Shown here: one piece after another, positions 34,278 through 42,964 of the stretch | How positions within the stretch are numbered: the stretch's first letter is position 1 | Layout: every line of letters starts with the position of its first letter | Origin: Betaproteobacteria bacterium | Lineage (GTDB): Bacteria > Pseudomonadota > Gammaproteobacteria > Burkholderiales > SG8-39 | NCBI GenBank assembly: GCA_016195915.1 | Contig: JACPYS010000044.1 | Coordinates: forward strand, 96,562 to 160,561 | Reading direction: 5' to 3' | Length of the DNA: 64,000 bases | The notes under the pieces: generated by a model | Told to the model about the DNA's origin: nothing | Seen by the model: only the letters and a program-made list of their open reading frames with translations | The model's database searches: none | Program-made: the position numbers and the translations under genes

Positions 34278-34886
34278 CTACTTCACGCCAAGGCGCGCAA
34301 GCGCTTCGGCGCGCCGCTCCTGCGCGTTGTGCTTCACCTCCGAATAGAGGCTCCCGCCCGCCGCGTCCATCGCCACCAGCAGCGGTCCGAAGCCCTTTAC
34401 GCGGAACTTCCACAGCGATTCGGGATTGAGATCGTCGAGATCCACGTCCTCGATCGACTCGATCCAGGTGGTTTCCAGCGCCGCGGTGCCGCCGATGATC
34501 GCGAGATACACGCCACCAAGTTCCCTGAACGCGGCCAGCGAGCCTTCGCGCAATCCGCCCTTGCCGATCACGATGCGCACGCCGCACTGCTCCATCAGCG
34601 GCCGCGTGAAGCGCTCCATGCGGTCGCTGGTGGTGGTGCCGATGCAAACGGGCGCATAGCCGGAAGGATGCTCGGCGCTCGCGTCCACGCGCTTCACGTT
34701 CGGTGCGGTATGGATTACGGCATGGCCGCGCAGATCGAAGCGCGTCTTGCGCCCGCGGTCGAACATGTGGATCTGCGTCGCGTCGCGGATGCCGTAGAGC
34801 GTGCCGTACAGCGTGACCGTATCGTTCACCCGCAGCGCACGCACCTGCTGCTCGGTGACCGGCATGGTGAAGTCGTGATGTGCCAT
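34278..34886 (-). CDS. Class I fumarate/tartrate hydratase, beta subunit
   Basis: Protein of 202 residues matching the C-terminal domain of iron-sulfur fumarases (FumA C-terminal part, TtdB). Features: VNDTVTLYGTLYGIRDATQ, YAPVCIGTTTSDRMERF, GGVYLAIIGGTAALET. The start MAHHDF is chosen over an upstream ATG because it fits the family and leaves four bases to the preceding gene. The matching alpha subunit lies two genes upstream, separated by a chalcone-isomerase-like gene. Confidence 0.87.
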   Translation of the reverse strand: MAHHDFTMPVTEQQVRALRVNDTVTLYGTLYGIRDATQIHMFDRGRKTRFDLRGHAVIHTAPNVKRVDASAEHPSGYAPVCIGTTTSDRMERFTRPLMEQCGVRIVIGKGGLREGSLAAFRELGGVYLAIIGGTAALETTWIESIEDVDLDDLNPESLWKFRVKGFGPLLVAMDAAGGSLYSEVKHNAQERRAEALARLGVK

Positions 34887-34890
34887 GGCG

Positions 34891-35466
34891 CTACTGCGGC
34901 TGCCCGAGCAGCGCTTTCTTGAGATCCGCCTGGACCGGGTCTTCCCCGAGCCAGATGCGCAGCAGCGCACGGTAGAAATCCTCGCCCGCGATGGGTTTGC
35001 CGGCCGGCTTGCCTTCGATCTGGACCAGCGTGCCTGTTCCGGGTACCCAGTCGAGCGCGATCGACATGCCTTTCTTCGCTTCCTTCATTTCGCTCATGAT
35101 CGCCGTCAGTTCCTTCAGGCGCGGCGCGAGCGTCTTCGCGTCGGCTTCGCTGTCGTTCTGGCGGATTCCCTCTACGAGCGCATCGGCAAACTGATCGGCA
35201 TCGACATCGCGCAGCATCCTGATCGCGACCCGCTTCGGTCCGGGAAGTGAGAGCACATCGGCGGCGCCCGCTTTCTTCACCGGCAGGTACAAGCCCATCG
35301 CATAGACGTCGAAGAACACGCGCTTGCGCAGCCCCGCGCCGTTGAGCACCAGCTGCGGCCCGCCGGAGGCGATTTGAACGGTCTCGGCGAGCGTCACGCC
35401 CGCAACTTCGGCCGCCGACGCGAGCGCGGACGCGGCGATCAGAAGCAATGCAGGAATCGCTTTCAT
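34891..35466 (-). CDS. Chalcone isomerase-like protein, exported
   Basis: Protein of 191 residues with a signal peptide (MKAIPALLLIAASALASA), so periplasmic. The chalcone-isomerase-like fold is indicated by GAGLRKRVFFDVYAMGLYL and later DFYRALLRIWLGEDPVQ. Bacterial members are not known to isomerise chalcones and their role is unclear. Its position between the two subunit genes of a fumarase, with gaps of only one and four bases, is odd and suggests it is cotranscribed with them. Confidence 0.8.
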   Translation of the reverse strand: MKAIPALLLIAASALASAAEVAGVTLAETVQIASGGPQLVLNGAGLRKRVFFDVYAMGLYLPVKKAGAADVLSLPGPKRVAIRMLRDVDADQFADALVEGIRQNDSEADAKTLAPRLKELTAIMSEMKEAKKGMSIALDWVPGTGTLVQIEGKPAGKPIAGEDFYRALLRIWLGEDPVQADLKKALLGQPQ

Positions 35467-35467
35467 T

Positions 35468-36343
35468 TCAATATCCGTATTCGATTCCGCCGGCGCGAAA
35501 CGTCGCGCGTGCGCGGCGCGCGGAATGGCACTGCATGTTGACAGCCACGGGATTCATGGTGATATGGGTGGCGGCGGTTTCGACGTGCACCGCAAATGCA
35601 GTGGCGTCACCGCCCAGTCCCTGCGGGCCGATACCCAGGCCGTTCACCGCCGCGCTCAGCTCAAGCTCGAGTTTCGCACCCTCCGGGTCGTCGCACTTCG
35701 AGCCGAGCGCTCGCGTCGCGGCGATTTTCGCCAGGTGCACGCACAAGTCCGAGGTGCCGCCCACACCCACGCCCACGATGGTCGGCGGACAGGTCTTGCC
35801 GCCCGCTTCGAGCACGCAGTCGATGACGAAGGTCTTGACCGCGTCCACGCCTTCCGCGGGAATCGCCATCTTCAGCCAGGAATTGTTCTCCGAACCCGAG
35901 CCCTTGGGCACCATCTCGATTTCGAGCGTCTCCGGTGAATCGCTGAAATCGATGTGAATCACCGGCACGTGCCGGCCGCAGGAGGAATGCTCGTTCTTGC
36001 GCGTCACCGGGTGGACCACCGAGGAGCGCAGCGGATGCTCGCGGGTCGCCCGCTCGCAGCCGGTGCGGATCGCCGCCTTCAGCGCCTGCCCGTCGATCTC
36101 GACATCGCGCCCGAGCCAGACGTTGTAGATCGGAATGCCGGTGTCCTGGCACAGCAGGTTGTCCGTGGCCTCCGCCACCTTGATGTTGGTGAGCATCGTG
36201 CCGAGCACGCGCTTCGCAGTCGCATTGGTTTCGCGCGCATCGAGTGCGGCCATGCCGGTCTTGATGTCGGGCGGCAACTGCTTGAGGGCGCGGATGTAGA
36301 GTTCCCTTGCCGCCTCCTCGACCGCGCGTGGATCGATGCGCAT
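35468..36343 (-). CDS. Class I fumarate/tartrate hydratase, alpha subunit
   Basis: Protein of 291 residues corresponding to the N-terminal [4Fe-4S] domain of class I fumarases and to TtdA. Candidate cluster cysteines are in NLLCQDTGIPIYNV (Cys64), NEHSSCGRHVP and GGKTCPPTIVGVGVGG. With the beta subunit two genes downstream it should catalyse reversible hydration of fumarate to malate or a related reaction such as tartrate dehydration; the sequence does not decide between them. Confidence 0.88.
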   Translation of the reverse strand: MRIDPRAVEEAARELYIRALKQLPPDIKTGMAALDARETNATAKRVLGTMLTNIKVAEATDNLLCQDTGIPIYNVWLGRDVEIDGQALKAAIRTGCERATREHPLRSSVVHPVTRKNEHSSCGRHVPVIHIDFSDSPETLEIEMVPKGSGSENNSWLKMAIPAEGVDAVKTFVIDCVLEAGGKTCPPTIVGVGVGGTSDLCVHLAKIAATRALGSKCDDPEGAKLELELSAAVNGLGIGPQGLGGDATAFAVHVETAATHITMNPVAVNMQCHSARRARATFRAGGIEYGY

Positions 36344-36347
36344 CGCT

Positions 36348-37310
36348 CTACTTGACCGAAATCTTCCGCTCGCGCACCACGCGGGCCCAGAGCTGCGTTT
36401 CTTCCTTCATCGCCTTGCCCATTTCCGCGGGTGAGTTGCCGACCGGCGCCAGGCCCTGCGCATAAAAACGCGCCTTCATCTCGGTGGATTCGAGCGCAGT
36501 CTTCGCGTCCCGGTACACCTTGTCGATGATCTCCCTGGGTGTGCCCGTGGGCGCGACAATGCCGAACCAGCCGGTGTTCTCGAATCCGGGAAGCGTTTTT
36601 GCGACTACCGGCACGCCCGGCAACTGTGGAATCTCCGTCCGGCTGGTCACACCCAGTGCGCGCAACCGGCCCCCGCTGATATGGCTGATGGTCGCGGCCA
36701 GATTGGTCAGCGCGAACGTGGTTTCGCCGCCGACGAGCGCAACCAGCGCCGGGCCCTCGCCCTTGTAGGGGACCGCGACAGCGTCGATCCTGGCGCTGTT
36801 GACGAAGTTCTCCGCTGCGAGGTGCGTCTGCGAGCCGATGCCGGCATGCCCGAAGGTGAGCCTGCCCGGCTGCGCGCGGGCCGCGTCCACCAACTCCTTC
36901 ACCGTCTTGTAGGGCGAGTTGGCGGGCACCGCGAGCACCTGCGGGCCGCTCACCACGCTGGTCACCGGCACGAAGTCTTTCTCCGGGTCGTAATTCATCT
37001 TCGCGTAGATGTGCTGGTTCGCCGTCATCACCGAACCCGACGGAAAAAACAGCGTGTACCCATCGGGCGCCGCACGCGCGGCCTCCGCCGCGCCCACTCC
37101 ACCGCCTGCCCCGCCGCGGTTTTCGATCACCACCGATTGCCCCCAGGTTTCGGACAGCTTCTGCCCGAGCAGGCGCGCCGAGATGTCGGTTGCGCCACCC
37201 GGCGGGAACGGCACGATGAATTTCACCGGTTTCGCCGGCCAGCTTTGCGCGGCGGCGGCGCCTGCGCACACAAGCGCAGCGATTGCCAGCAGCGCCTTGC
37301 GCGTTCTCAT
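36348..37310 (-). CDS. Bug-family periplasmic solute-binding protein
   Basis: Protein of 320 residues, signal peptide ending near GAAAAQS, WPAKPVKFIVPFPPGGATD and VVIENRGGAGGGVG. Located between the complex II-like subunit genes and the fumarase alpha gene, all on the minus strand with short gaps, so it may feed the same pathway as the TRAP-TAXI transporter. Confidence 0.88.
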   Translation of the reverse strand: MRTRKALLAIAALVCAGAAAAQSWPAKPVKFIVPFPPGGATDISARLLGQKLSETWGQSVVIENRGGAGGGVGAAEAARAAPDGYTLFFPSGSVMTANQHIYAKMNYDPEKDFVPVTSVVSGPQVLAVPANSPYKTVKELVDAARAQPGRLTFGHAGIGSQTHLAAENFVNSARIDAVAVPYKGEGPALVALVGGETTFALTNLAATISHISGGRLRALGVTSRTEIPQLPGVPVVAKTLPGFENTGWFGIVAPTGTPREIIDKVYRDAKTALESTEMKARFYAQGLAPVGNSPAEMGKAMKEETQLWARVVRERKISVK

Positions 37311-37346
37311 GCACGCCTCCTGATCGTTGTGGAACGCATTCTATCC

Positions 37347-37712
37347 TCACAGCGCGAGAGCGATCGCGATTCCCGCAGCGAGCGTGAAGCCCGCTGCGAT
37401 CGCGGCAAGGGTCTTGTGCCATTCGCGCCACGGCAGGAATTCGAGCGCCAACAGGCGCAGGCCGCCCGCGAGATGCGCGGCGAGCAGCACCACCAACCCC
37501 CACACGCCGAAATGGAACAGCGGCTGGTCGGTCCAACGCAGGAACACCTCGAGCTTCGCCGCGCCTTCGAGCGCCTGGCCGAGCGCGAAGAAATGCAGCG
37601 GCAGGAAGATCGCCAGCGCGATGCCGGAGAGGCGATGCACGAGAAACGCCCACCACGCGGGATGATTGCGTGCCCGCACATCGTTGCCCAGAGCCGATGC
37701 GTGCGAGTTCAT
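37347..37712 (-). CDS. Succinate dehydrogenase/fumarate reductase-like membrane anchor (first)
   Basis: Membrane protein of 121 residues with three hydrophobic segments. HPAWWAFLVHRLSGIALAIF is the SdhC-type start, where the HRxSG motif lies near the quinone and heme site; LPLHFF and LLAAHLAGG supply further histidines. The start ATG overlaps the end of the second anchor gene by four bases. Part of the complex II-like set with the Fe-S subunit upstream and the flavoprotein downstream. Confidence 0.78.
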   Translation of the reverse strand: MNSHASALGNDVRARNHPAWWAFLVHRLSGIALAIFLPLHFFALGQALEGAAKLEVFLRWTDQPLFHFGVWGLVVLLAAHLAGGLRLLALEFLPWREWHKTLAAIAAGFTLAAGIAIALAL

Positions 37713-38047
37713 CCCGTCACCGCCATGACCGCCCGCATGCCCGCCCATGCGAGGAGCGCCGCAAACAGCCACATGGCCGTATCGCATCCGCGGCCGCGCC
37801 ACGCGCCCCACTCGTTGAGAACGGTGCGCAGCCCGATCGGCGCGTGTACCGCGCACGCCAGCACGAACAGGGAATAGAACGCGAGCCAGAGCGCGTTACC
37901 CTGGGTGCGGCCGAGGATCTCCGTGGCCGAAATTCCGCCGCGCACCGCGTAGATGATCACCCCGAGATGCACGAATACGCACAGCGCGAGAACCGCCGCG
38001 CTCGCGCGCTGCGCAACCCACAACAATGTCTGCGAGCGGAAGCTCAT
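37709..38047 (-). CDS. Succinate dehydrogenase/fumarate reductase-like membrane anchor (second)
   Basis: Membrane protein of 112 residues with three hydrophobic segments. Histidines that could bind heme or quinone are in CVFVHLGVIIY and CAVHAPIGLRTVLNEW. The start MSFRSQT has the Fe-S subunit stop eight bases upstream. It pairs with the other anchor gene, with which it overlaps. Confidence 0.75.
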   Translation of the reverse strand: MSFRSQTLLWVAQRASAAVLALCVFVHLGVIIYAVRGGISATEILGRTQGNALWLAFYSLFVLACAVHAPIGLRTVLNEWGAWRGRGCDTAMWLFAALLAWAGMRAVMAVTG

Positions 38048-38055
38048 GGTTCGGC

Positions 38056-38772
38056 TCAAAGCGTGCCGCGCAGCGCGGCCATCGTCACCGCGCGCTTGAG
38101 CCCGGCGATCCCGGCGGTGGGCGAGAGCTGTTTCGGACAACGCTCGGTGCAGGAAAGGTGCGTATGGCACGCACCGCATCCGCCATCGCCCGCCACCGCG
38201 CGCAGCCGCTCGGGGTTCGCCGTATCGCGCACGTCGTTCACCAGCGTCCAGGCGCGTTGCAGCGCCGCGGGTCCGAGGTAATCCGGGTTCCACGCCACGG
38301 TGTCGCAGGCGCTATAGCAGACGCCGCAGCCGATGCACTCGATTCCCGCTTCGATCGCGCGGCGTTTGCGGCTCGCCGGCGAGACAGCCGCGAACCCGTC
38401 GTGCCGAGTCTTCGTTCCCCGGAAACTCCCCCTCGCGCGCGCCCACTTGTCGAAGAACTCGCGCATGTCGGCAACCAGATCGCGGATCACGGGGAGATGG
38501 TGCAGCGGAGCGATTTCGAGCCGGCCATCGGCGGCGACCTTGTCCACGTGGGTGCGACAGGTCCAGCGCGCCACGCCGTTCACCGTCATGGCGCAGGAGC
38601 CGCACATGCCCACGCGGCAGGCATAGCGATACGCGAGAGTCGCATCCAGCTTGCGCTGGATATGCGTGACCACATCCAGCACGCTTTGGCTAGCGTAGCG
38701 CGGCACCTCGAACGACTGGAAAGCGCCGTCGGCCCGCCCGCGCCACACCCGGACGCTTAAGTTTCCGCTCAC
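38056..38772 (-). CDS. Succinate dehydrogenase/fumarate reductase-like iron-sulfur subunit
   Basis: Protein of 238 residues. The [2Fe-2S] cysteines are in [13 protein letters not shown] (Cys52, Cys57, Cys60) and RWTCRTHV (Cys72). The [4Fe-4S] motif is [11 protein letters not shown], and the last cluster motif is [15 protein letters not shown]. The GTG start overlaps the stop of the UxaA-like gene (GTGA). It carries electrons between the flavoprotein and the quinone pool. The typical N-terminal segment is short, as in fumarate-reductase-like proteins. Confidence 0.85.
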   Translation of the reverse strand: MSGNLSVRVWRGRADGAFQSFEVPRYASQSVLDVVTHIQRKLDATLAYRYACRVGMCGSCAMTVNGVARWTCRTHVDKVAADGRLEIAPLHHLPVIRDLVADMREFFDKWARARGSFRGTKTRHDGFAAVSPASRKRRAIEAGIECIGCGVCYSACDTVAWNPDYLGPAALQRAWTLVNDVRDTANPERLRAVAGDGGCGACHTHLSCTERCPKQLSPTAGIAGLKRAVTMAALRGTL

Positions 38773-39947
38773 GCGCTCTCGTACAACCTCGTCAACACGA
38801 ACTCGCGATGGCCGAGCGCCTCGGCCGCCGTAAGCCGGCCGTTGGCGGTGCGGAACATGCATTCGAGCAGCTTGTCGCCCGCCTCGTCCGGCGACATCTC
38901 CCGCCGCAGCAGGCCCGACACGTCGACGTCGATGTGCTCGCTCATGGTGCGCACGGTGCGCGGGTTCGCCGAGAGCTTGATCACCGGCAGGATCGGGTTG
39001 CCGATCACGTTGCCCTGGCCGGTCGGAAACAGGTGCACGGCAAAACCGGCCGCGGCCAGCAGCGTCACCATCTCCGCGGCGGCCGAGGAGGAATCCATGA
39101 ACCACAGCCCCGGACCCGTCGGAGCTTCCGCCTTGTCGAGCACGCCGTCGACCACGCACTTGCGGCCGATCTTCTGGATATTGCCGAGCGCCTTCTCCTC
39201 GATGGTGGTGAGACCGCCGAGGATGTTGCCCTTGGTCGGCTGCGAGTCCGACAGGTCGCTGGTCTTGTGCCGGTTGACGAGGTCCTGGTAGCGGTCGAAC
39301 ATGAACTGGAATTTTTTGCGCACCTCGTCATTGCGGCAGCGCGCAGCGACCAGGTGCTCGCCGCCGGTCAGCTCGGTGGTTTCGCCGAACACCAGCGTGA
39401 CCCCGTGCGGATAGAGCTTGTCGAAAGCGTTGCCCACCGTCTGGTTCGCGCCGCAACCCGAGGTGGTATCCGATTCGCCGCACTTGGTGGACACCCAAAG
39501 GTCCTTGAGCGGGCGCTCCTCGCGCCGCAACTCGGAAGCCCACTGCACGTATTCCTTCGCCGCCTTGGATGCGCGCAGGATGGTGTCGTGATCGCCGTGC
39601 TGCTCGATGCCGAAGTACGACACGGGCTTGCCGGTCGCGCTGATGCCATCCGCCACTTTCTTCGCCCAGCCGTCTTCGATGCAGATCACCACGACGGCGG
39701 CGACGTTCGGGTTGCAGCCCGTGCCGATCAGCGTGCGGAAATGCAGGTCCAGGTCGGCGCCGAACTGCAGGCGCCCGTACGGGTGCGGCAGCGCGATCGC
39801 GCCCTTGATGTTGTTCGCCACCGCTTGCGCGGCGGCGTTCGACAGATCATCCACCGGCAGGATGACGACGTGGTTGCGCACGCCGACGCGGCCGTTCTCG
39901 CGCTTGTAGCCCCAGAAGCTCGCTTTCGACAGGTCCATGGATTTCAC
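38769..39947 (-). CDS. UxaA-family hydro-lyase large subunit (SuyB/altronate dehydratase-like)
   Basis: Protein of 392 residues of the galactarate/altronate dehydratase C-terminal family. Features: [55 protein letters not shown] and [13 protein letters not shown]. Together with the 93-residue SAF-domain protein it makes a two-subunit enzyme like (2R)-sulfolactate sulfo-lyase, which yields pyruvate and sulfite, or a sugar-acid dehydratase. Which one is not decided by sequence. It overlaps the small-subunit gene by four bases. Confidence 0.82.
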   Translation of the reverse strand: MKSMDLSKASFWGYKRENGRVGVRNHVVILPVDDLSNAAAQAVANNIKGAIALPHPYGRLQFGADLDLHFRTLIGTGCNPNVAAVVVICIEDGWAKKVADGISATGKPVSYFGIEQHGDHDTILRASKAAKEYVQWASELRREERPLKDLWVSTKCGESDTTSGCGANQTVGNAFDKLYPHGVTLVFGETTELTGGEHLVAARCRNDEVRKKFQFMFDRYQDLVNRHKTSDLSDSQPTKGNILGGLTTIEEKALGNIQKIGRKCVVDGVLDKAEAPTGPGLWFMDSSSAAAEMVTLLAAAGFAVHLFPTGQGNVIGNPILPVIKLSANPRTVRTMSEHIDVDVSGLLRREMSPDEAGDKLLECMFRTANGRLTAAEALGHREFVLTRLYESA

Positions 39948-40225
39948 CAGCGTTTGGTCTTGATGTTGTGGACGTGGGCGTGCTCGCCCGGCTCGATCGG
40001 CGCGACCGTGCGGCCGATGTCGACGCCATACTTGATCACGGTGTCGTTGTTCTTCAGTTCCTTGATCGCCAGCTTGTGGCCGATCGGAATGTCGGAGATG
40101 GCCTTGAAACGGATCTCCTTGTCCTGGTCCATGATCCAGCCGGTCAACTCCTCACCGGCCTTCACGCCTTCGACGACGACGACGCCGACGGAGTCGCCCT
40201 CGTCGTGCACCACGAAATGAATCAT
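39944..40225 (-). CDS. UxaA-family hydro-lyase small subunit (SuyA-like, SAF domain)
   Basis: Protein of 93 residues: [40 protein letters not shown] and [10 protein letters not shown] are the recognisable SuyA/UxaA N-terminal-domain segments. It is the first gene of the long minus-strand carboxylate block, so the block promoter should lie in the 190 bases to its right, shared with the divergent phd gene. Confidence 0.82.
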   Translation of the reverse strand: MIHFVVHDEGDSVGVVVVEGVKAGEELTGWIMDQDKEIRFKAISDIPIGHKLAIKELKNNDTVIKYGVDIGRTVAPIEPGEHAHVHNIKTKRW

Positions 40226-40358
40226 TGCTCAATCTCCGGATCGGGCTTGGGTAAGCGTGCGAGTTTACGTCGCCGGCAAGCGGAAGTCACCGGGCGTCTC
40301 GCAGCCCTATTCCCGCGCCGCGCCCGAATTTCTGGCTTGGCGGAATCGCCCGGACGAA

Positions 40359-40387
40359 TGGGCCGCGTCGGCGCTCGTTGCTATAAT
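40359..40387 (+). promoter_or_regulatory. Promoter of phd-PIN-phoD
   Basis: A perfect TATAAT at 40382-40387, 30 bases before the phd ATG. The -35 position 17 bases upstream reads tgggcc, a poor match, so activity may need help. Confidence 0.4.
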
Positions 40388-40416
40388 TCCAGCTGGTTAA
40401 CCTGTGGAGTCAGTCC

Positions 40417-40656
40417 ATGGACAGAGTCGGAGTGTTCGAGGCGAAGGCCCGCTTGTCCGAACTCGTCGAGCGCGCGCAGACGGGACGTTCGACGATCATC
40501 ACAAAGAAGGGCAAGCCGGTCGCGCGGATCGTGCCCGAACGCGCCGAGAAGTGGGATCGCTCGAAGGTTCTCGACGAGGCCGAAGCGTTTCGCAAGCGCT
40601 TGAAAATCAAAGGAAGGGTCGATCTGCGCGAGTTGATCGAGGAGGGTCGACGATAG
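40417..40656 (+). CDS. Phd/YefM-family antitoxin
   Basis: Antitoxin of 79 residues: VGVFEAKARLSELVERAQTG followed by ITKKGKPVARIVP, the Phd DNA-binding fold, with a charged C-terminal toxin-binding tail (KIKGRVDLRELIEEGRR). Its stop overlaps the GTG start of the PIN toxin (TAGTG). Confidence 0.87.
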   Translation: MDRVGVFEAKARLSELVERAQTGRSTIITKKGKPVARIVPERAEKWDRSKVLDEAEAFRKRLKIKGRVDLRELIEEGRR

Positions 40657-41057
40657 TGGCGTTCGTCCTCGACGCATCCGTTGCCGTTGGCTGGGTTGTA
40701 GCGAAGCAGGCGACAGAGTACAGCCGCAAGGTGCGCCGGATGGCAAGAAGAGACGCGTACCACGCGCCCGCCCTGTGGCGGCTCGAGGTGGCGAATGCCG
40801 TTCGCACGCTGGTGCAACGTGAATCGATCTCCGTCGAGGCGGCGCGAACGGCGATCGATATTCTCGAACGCATCGCGCCGGTCATTCACACGGCCCGGTC
40901 CGAGATGAGCGAATTACTGGAACTGTCGATTCGCTATGACCTTTCCGTATACGACGCCACCTATCTGGCGCTTGCACTCGAACTGCGCCTGCCCGTGGCC
41001 TGCGCCGACGGGCGTCTGTCCAAGGCGTTGAAGCCGGCAGGGTTGAGAAAATTCTGA
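40656..41057 (+). CDS. PIN-domain toxin, VapC family
   Basis: Toxin of 133 residues, start GTG with gaggagggtc upstream inside the antitoxin gene. Acidic active-site residues are in AFVLDASVAVGW, LWRLEVANAVRTL and YDLSVYDATYLALALEL, with a last one in ACADGRLSKAL. Its stop overlaps the phoD ATG by one base, so phosphatase translation is coupled to a toxin-antitoxin operon. Confidence 0.88.
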   Translation: MAFVLDASVAVGWVVAKQATEYSRKVRRMARRDAYHAPALWRLEVANAVRTLVQRESISVEAARTAIDILERIAPVIHTARSEMSELLELSIRYDLSVYDATYLALALELRLPVACADGRLSKALKPAGLRKF

Positions 41058-42604
41058 TGCTCGACCGGCGCGAGTTCCTGAGCGCGCTTGCCGCTCTTGG
41101 CGCGACTGCTGCAACGCCCGGCGCATCGCAGACGAAATCGCGCTTCGCGTCCGATCCCTTCTCCCTCGGCGTCGCCTCGGGCTACCCGCGCCCCGATGGC
41201 GCCGTGATCTGGACGCGCCTCGCGCCCGATCCTTCCCGCGGCGACGGCGGCCTCGATCCCACGGCGATTCCGGTCCACTGGGAGGTGGCGCGCGATGATC
41301 GCTTCGCTTCGATCGCCGCATCGGGCACTGCGCAGGCTGTGGCGGAGTGGGCGCACTCGGTTCACGTAGAGTTGAATGGACTCGAACCCGAACGCTGGTA
41401 CTGGTACCGTTTCTTTTCCGGCGACGCAGCGAGCCAGACCGGCCGCCTGCGCACCGCGCCCCGGCTCGATGCGCTGCCGTCGCGGCTGCGCTTCGCGTTC
41501 GCATCCTGCCAGCACTGGGAACAAGGGTACTTCAGCGCCTATCGGCCGATGGTGGCCGATGATCTCGACCTGGTCGTCTTCCTCGGCGACTACATCTACG
41601 AGTCGTCACGGGCGCGAGATCACGTGCGCCGGCACAGCAATCCCGAGCCCTACACGCTCGATGCTTACCGGATGCGCTATGCCCAATACAAGGGCGATGC
41701 GGACCTGCAGGCCGCACACCGGGCGTTTCCGTGGATCGTCACCTGGGACGACCACGAGGTCGACAACGACTACGCGAACGACCGCGCCGAAGACGGCATG
41801 CCGCCGGAGCAGTTTCTGTTGCGGCGTGCCGCTGCGTACAAGGCGTACTACGAACACCTGCCGCTGCCGGCATCGATGCGCCCGTCCGGACCCGATATGC
41901 GCATCTACACGACAGTCCCATGGGGCCGGTTGGCGAATTTCTACCTGCTCGACGAGAGGCAATACCGCTCGCACCAGGTCTGCCCGACGCCGACCGGGCG
42001 ATCGTCGGTCGTCGATCCAGACAAATGCATCGAGATCAGCGACCCGCAGCGCACCATGCTGGGTGCGGCGCAGGAAGCGTGGCTCGATCGCGAGTTCTCG
42101 AACTCCCGCGCTGCCTGGAACGTTGTAGCGCAGCAACTCCTGATGGCACAGATGGATCGCAAACCCGGCAACGGCCGGCGCTTCTGGACCGATGGCTGGG
42201 ACGGCTACCCCGTGGCGCGCCGCCGCCTGCTCGAATCGATCGCAACTCGAAAGCTGGCGAACCCCGTGGTGATCGGCGGGGACATTCACATGCATTGGGT
42301 ATCGGACTTGAAGGTCGATTTCGACGATCCCCGGTCGCCGGTGATCGCGAGCGAATTCGTCTGCACCTCGATCAGCTCGCAGGCCGCCTTTGCGCAGAAC
42401 GATGCCGAGGAAGTGCTGCGCGAAAATCCACATTTGAAGTACGGGCGCGGCGACCAGCGCGGCTACGTGCGCGCGGAGATCGGTGGAGGACGCTTCAGCG
42501 CGGAGTTGATCGGAATGGAAACCGTGAAGGTTCCGGTTTCGGAATCGAGCGTGCTCGCGCGCTTCGTGGTCGAGGACGGCAAGCCCGGCCCGCAGCGGGC
42601 TTGA
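41057..42604 (+). CDS. Alkaline phosphatase D (PhoD) family protein
   Basis: Phosphodiesterase/phosphatase of 515 residues. MLDRREFLSALAALGATAA looks like a Tat signal, so it is probably exported folded. Metal-site segments: ASCQHWEQGYFSAY, VVFLGDYIYE, TWDDHEVDNDYAND and VVIGGDIHMHWVSDL. Acts on phosphate esters outside the cytoplasm. No other phosphate-starvation gene is nearby, and its start is tied to the toxin gene. Confidence 0.92.
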   Translation: MLDRREFLSALAALGATAATPGASQTKSRFASDPFSLGVASGYPRPDGAVIWTRLAPDPSRGDGGLDPTAIPVHWEVARDDRFASIAASGTAQAVAEWAHSVHVELNGLEPERWYWYRFFSGDAASQTGRLRTAPRLDALPSRLRFAFASCQHWEQGYFSAYRPMVADDLDLVVFLGDYIYESSRARDHVRRHSNPEPYTLDAYRMRYAQYKGDADLQAAHRAFPWIVTWDDHEVDNDYANDRAEDGMPPEQFLLRRAAAYKAYYEHLPLPASMRPSGPDMRIYTTVPWGRLANFYLLDERQYRSHQVCPTPTGRSSVVDPDKCIEISDPQRTMLGAAQEAWLDREFSNSRAAWNVVAQQLLMAQMDRKPGNGRRFWTDGWDGYPVARRRLLESIATRKLANPVVIGGDIHMHWVSDLKVDFDDPRSPVIASEFVCTSISSQAAFAQNDAEEVLRENPHLKYGRGDQRGYVRAEIGGGRFSAELIGMETVKVPVSESSVLARFVVEDGKPGPQRA

Positions 42605-42635
42605 CTCAATCCCATACAGACGGTACAGATCGGGC

Positions 42636-42890
42636 GTGGCCAATCTTCAACATAAGAGCGCGAAAGAAGCGCGCATCCAGCTGTCGGCTCTGCTCACTGA
42701 TGCTGAAAATGGCCGTGCGACCGTCATCACGCGCCACGGGCGCTCGATCGCCGCTCTGATTCCGGTGAAAGGCGTGACTCGCGCCCGGCAGAAGCCGCTG
42801 ACCCCACTGGCCGGGTCAGGCAAAGGAATGTGGGGCAAGGACAGCGCGGGGTCCGTTCGGCAGCTGCGGGACGAATGGAGCCGCCAGTAA
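42636..42890 (+). CDS. Phd/YefM-type antitoxin, apparently orphan
   Basis: Antitoxin-like protein of 84 residues starting at GTG: HKSAKEARIQLSALLTDAEN and VITRHGRSIAALIPV are Phd-family features. No toxin gene follows; the next gene is the antitoxin of a different pair. It could be a solitary regulator or what is left of a lost pair. Confidence 0.72.
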   Translation: MANLQHKSAKEARIQLSALLTDAENGRATVITRHGRSIAALIPVKGVTRARQKPLTPLAGSGKGMWGKDSAGSVRQLRDEWSRQ

Positions 42891-42899
42891 CATAGAATC

Positions 42900-42922
42900 A
42901 CCTGCATTGGGACCTGCATTGG
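42900..42922. repeat. Tandem direct repeat in toxin-antitoxin promoter region
   Basis: acctgcattgg occurs twice, at 42900-42910 and 42912-42922, directly upstream of the -35 at 42928. It may be an operator for the antitoxin complex. Confidence 0.45.
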
Positions 42923-42927
42923 CACTG

Positions 42928-42955
42928 TTGACAAGTCATCGACTCGAATTACACT
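42928..42955 (+). promoter_or_regulatory. Promoter of antitoxin/PIN pair, leaderless geometry
   Basis: TTGACA (42928-42933), 16-base spacer, TACACT (42950-42955). The ATG of the antitoxin is only ten bases past the -10, so the mRNA would start two or three bases before the start codon, and no ribosome-binding site fits. Confidence 0.55.
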
Positions 42956-42964
42956 GGTCACGCC

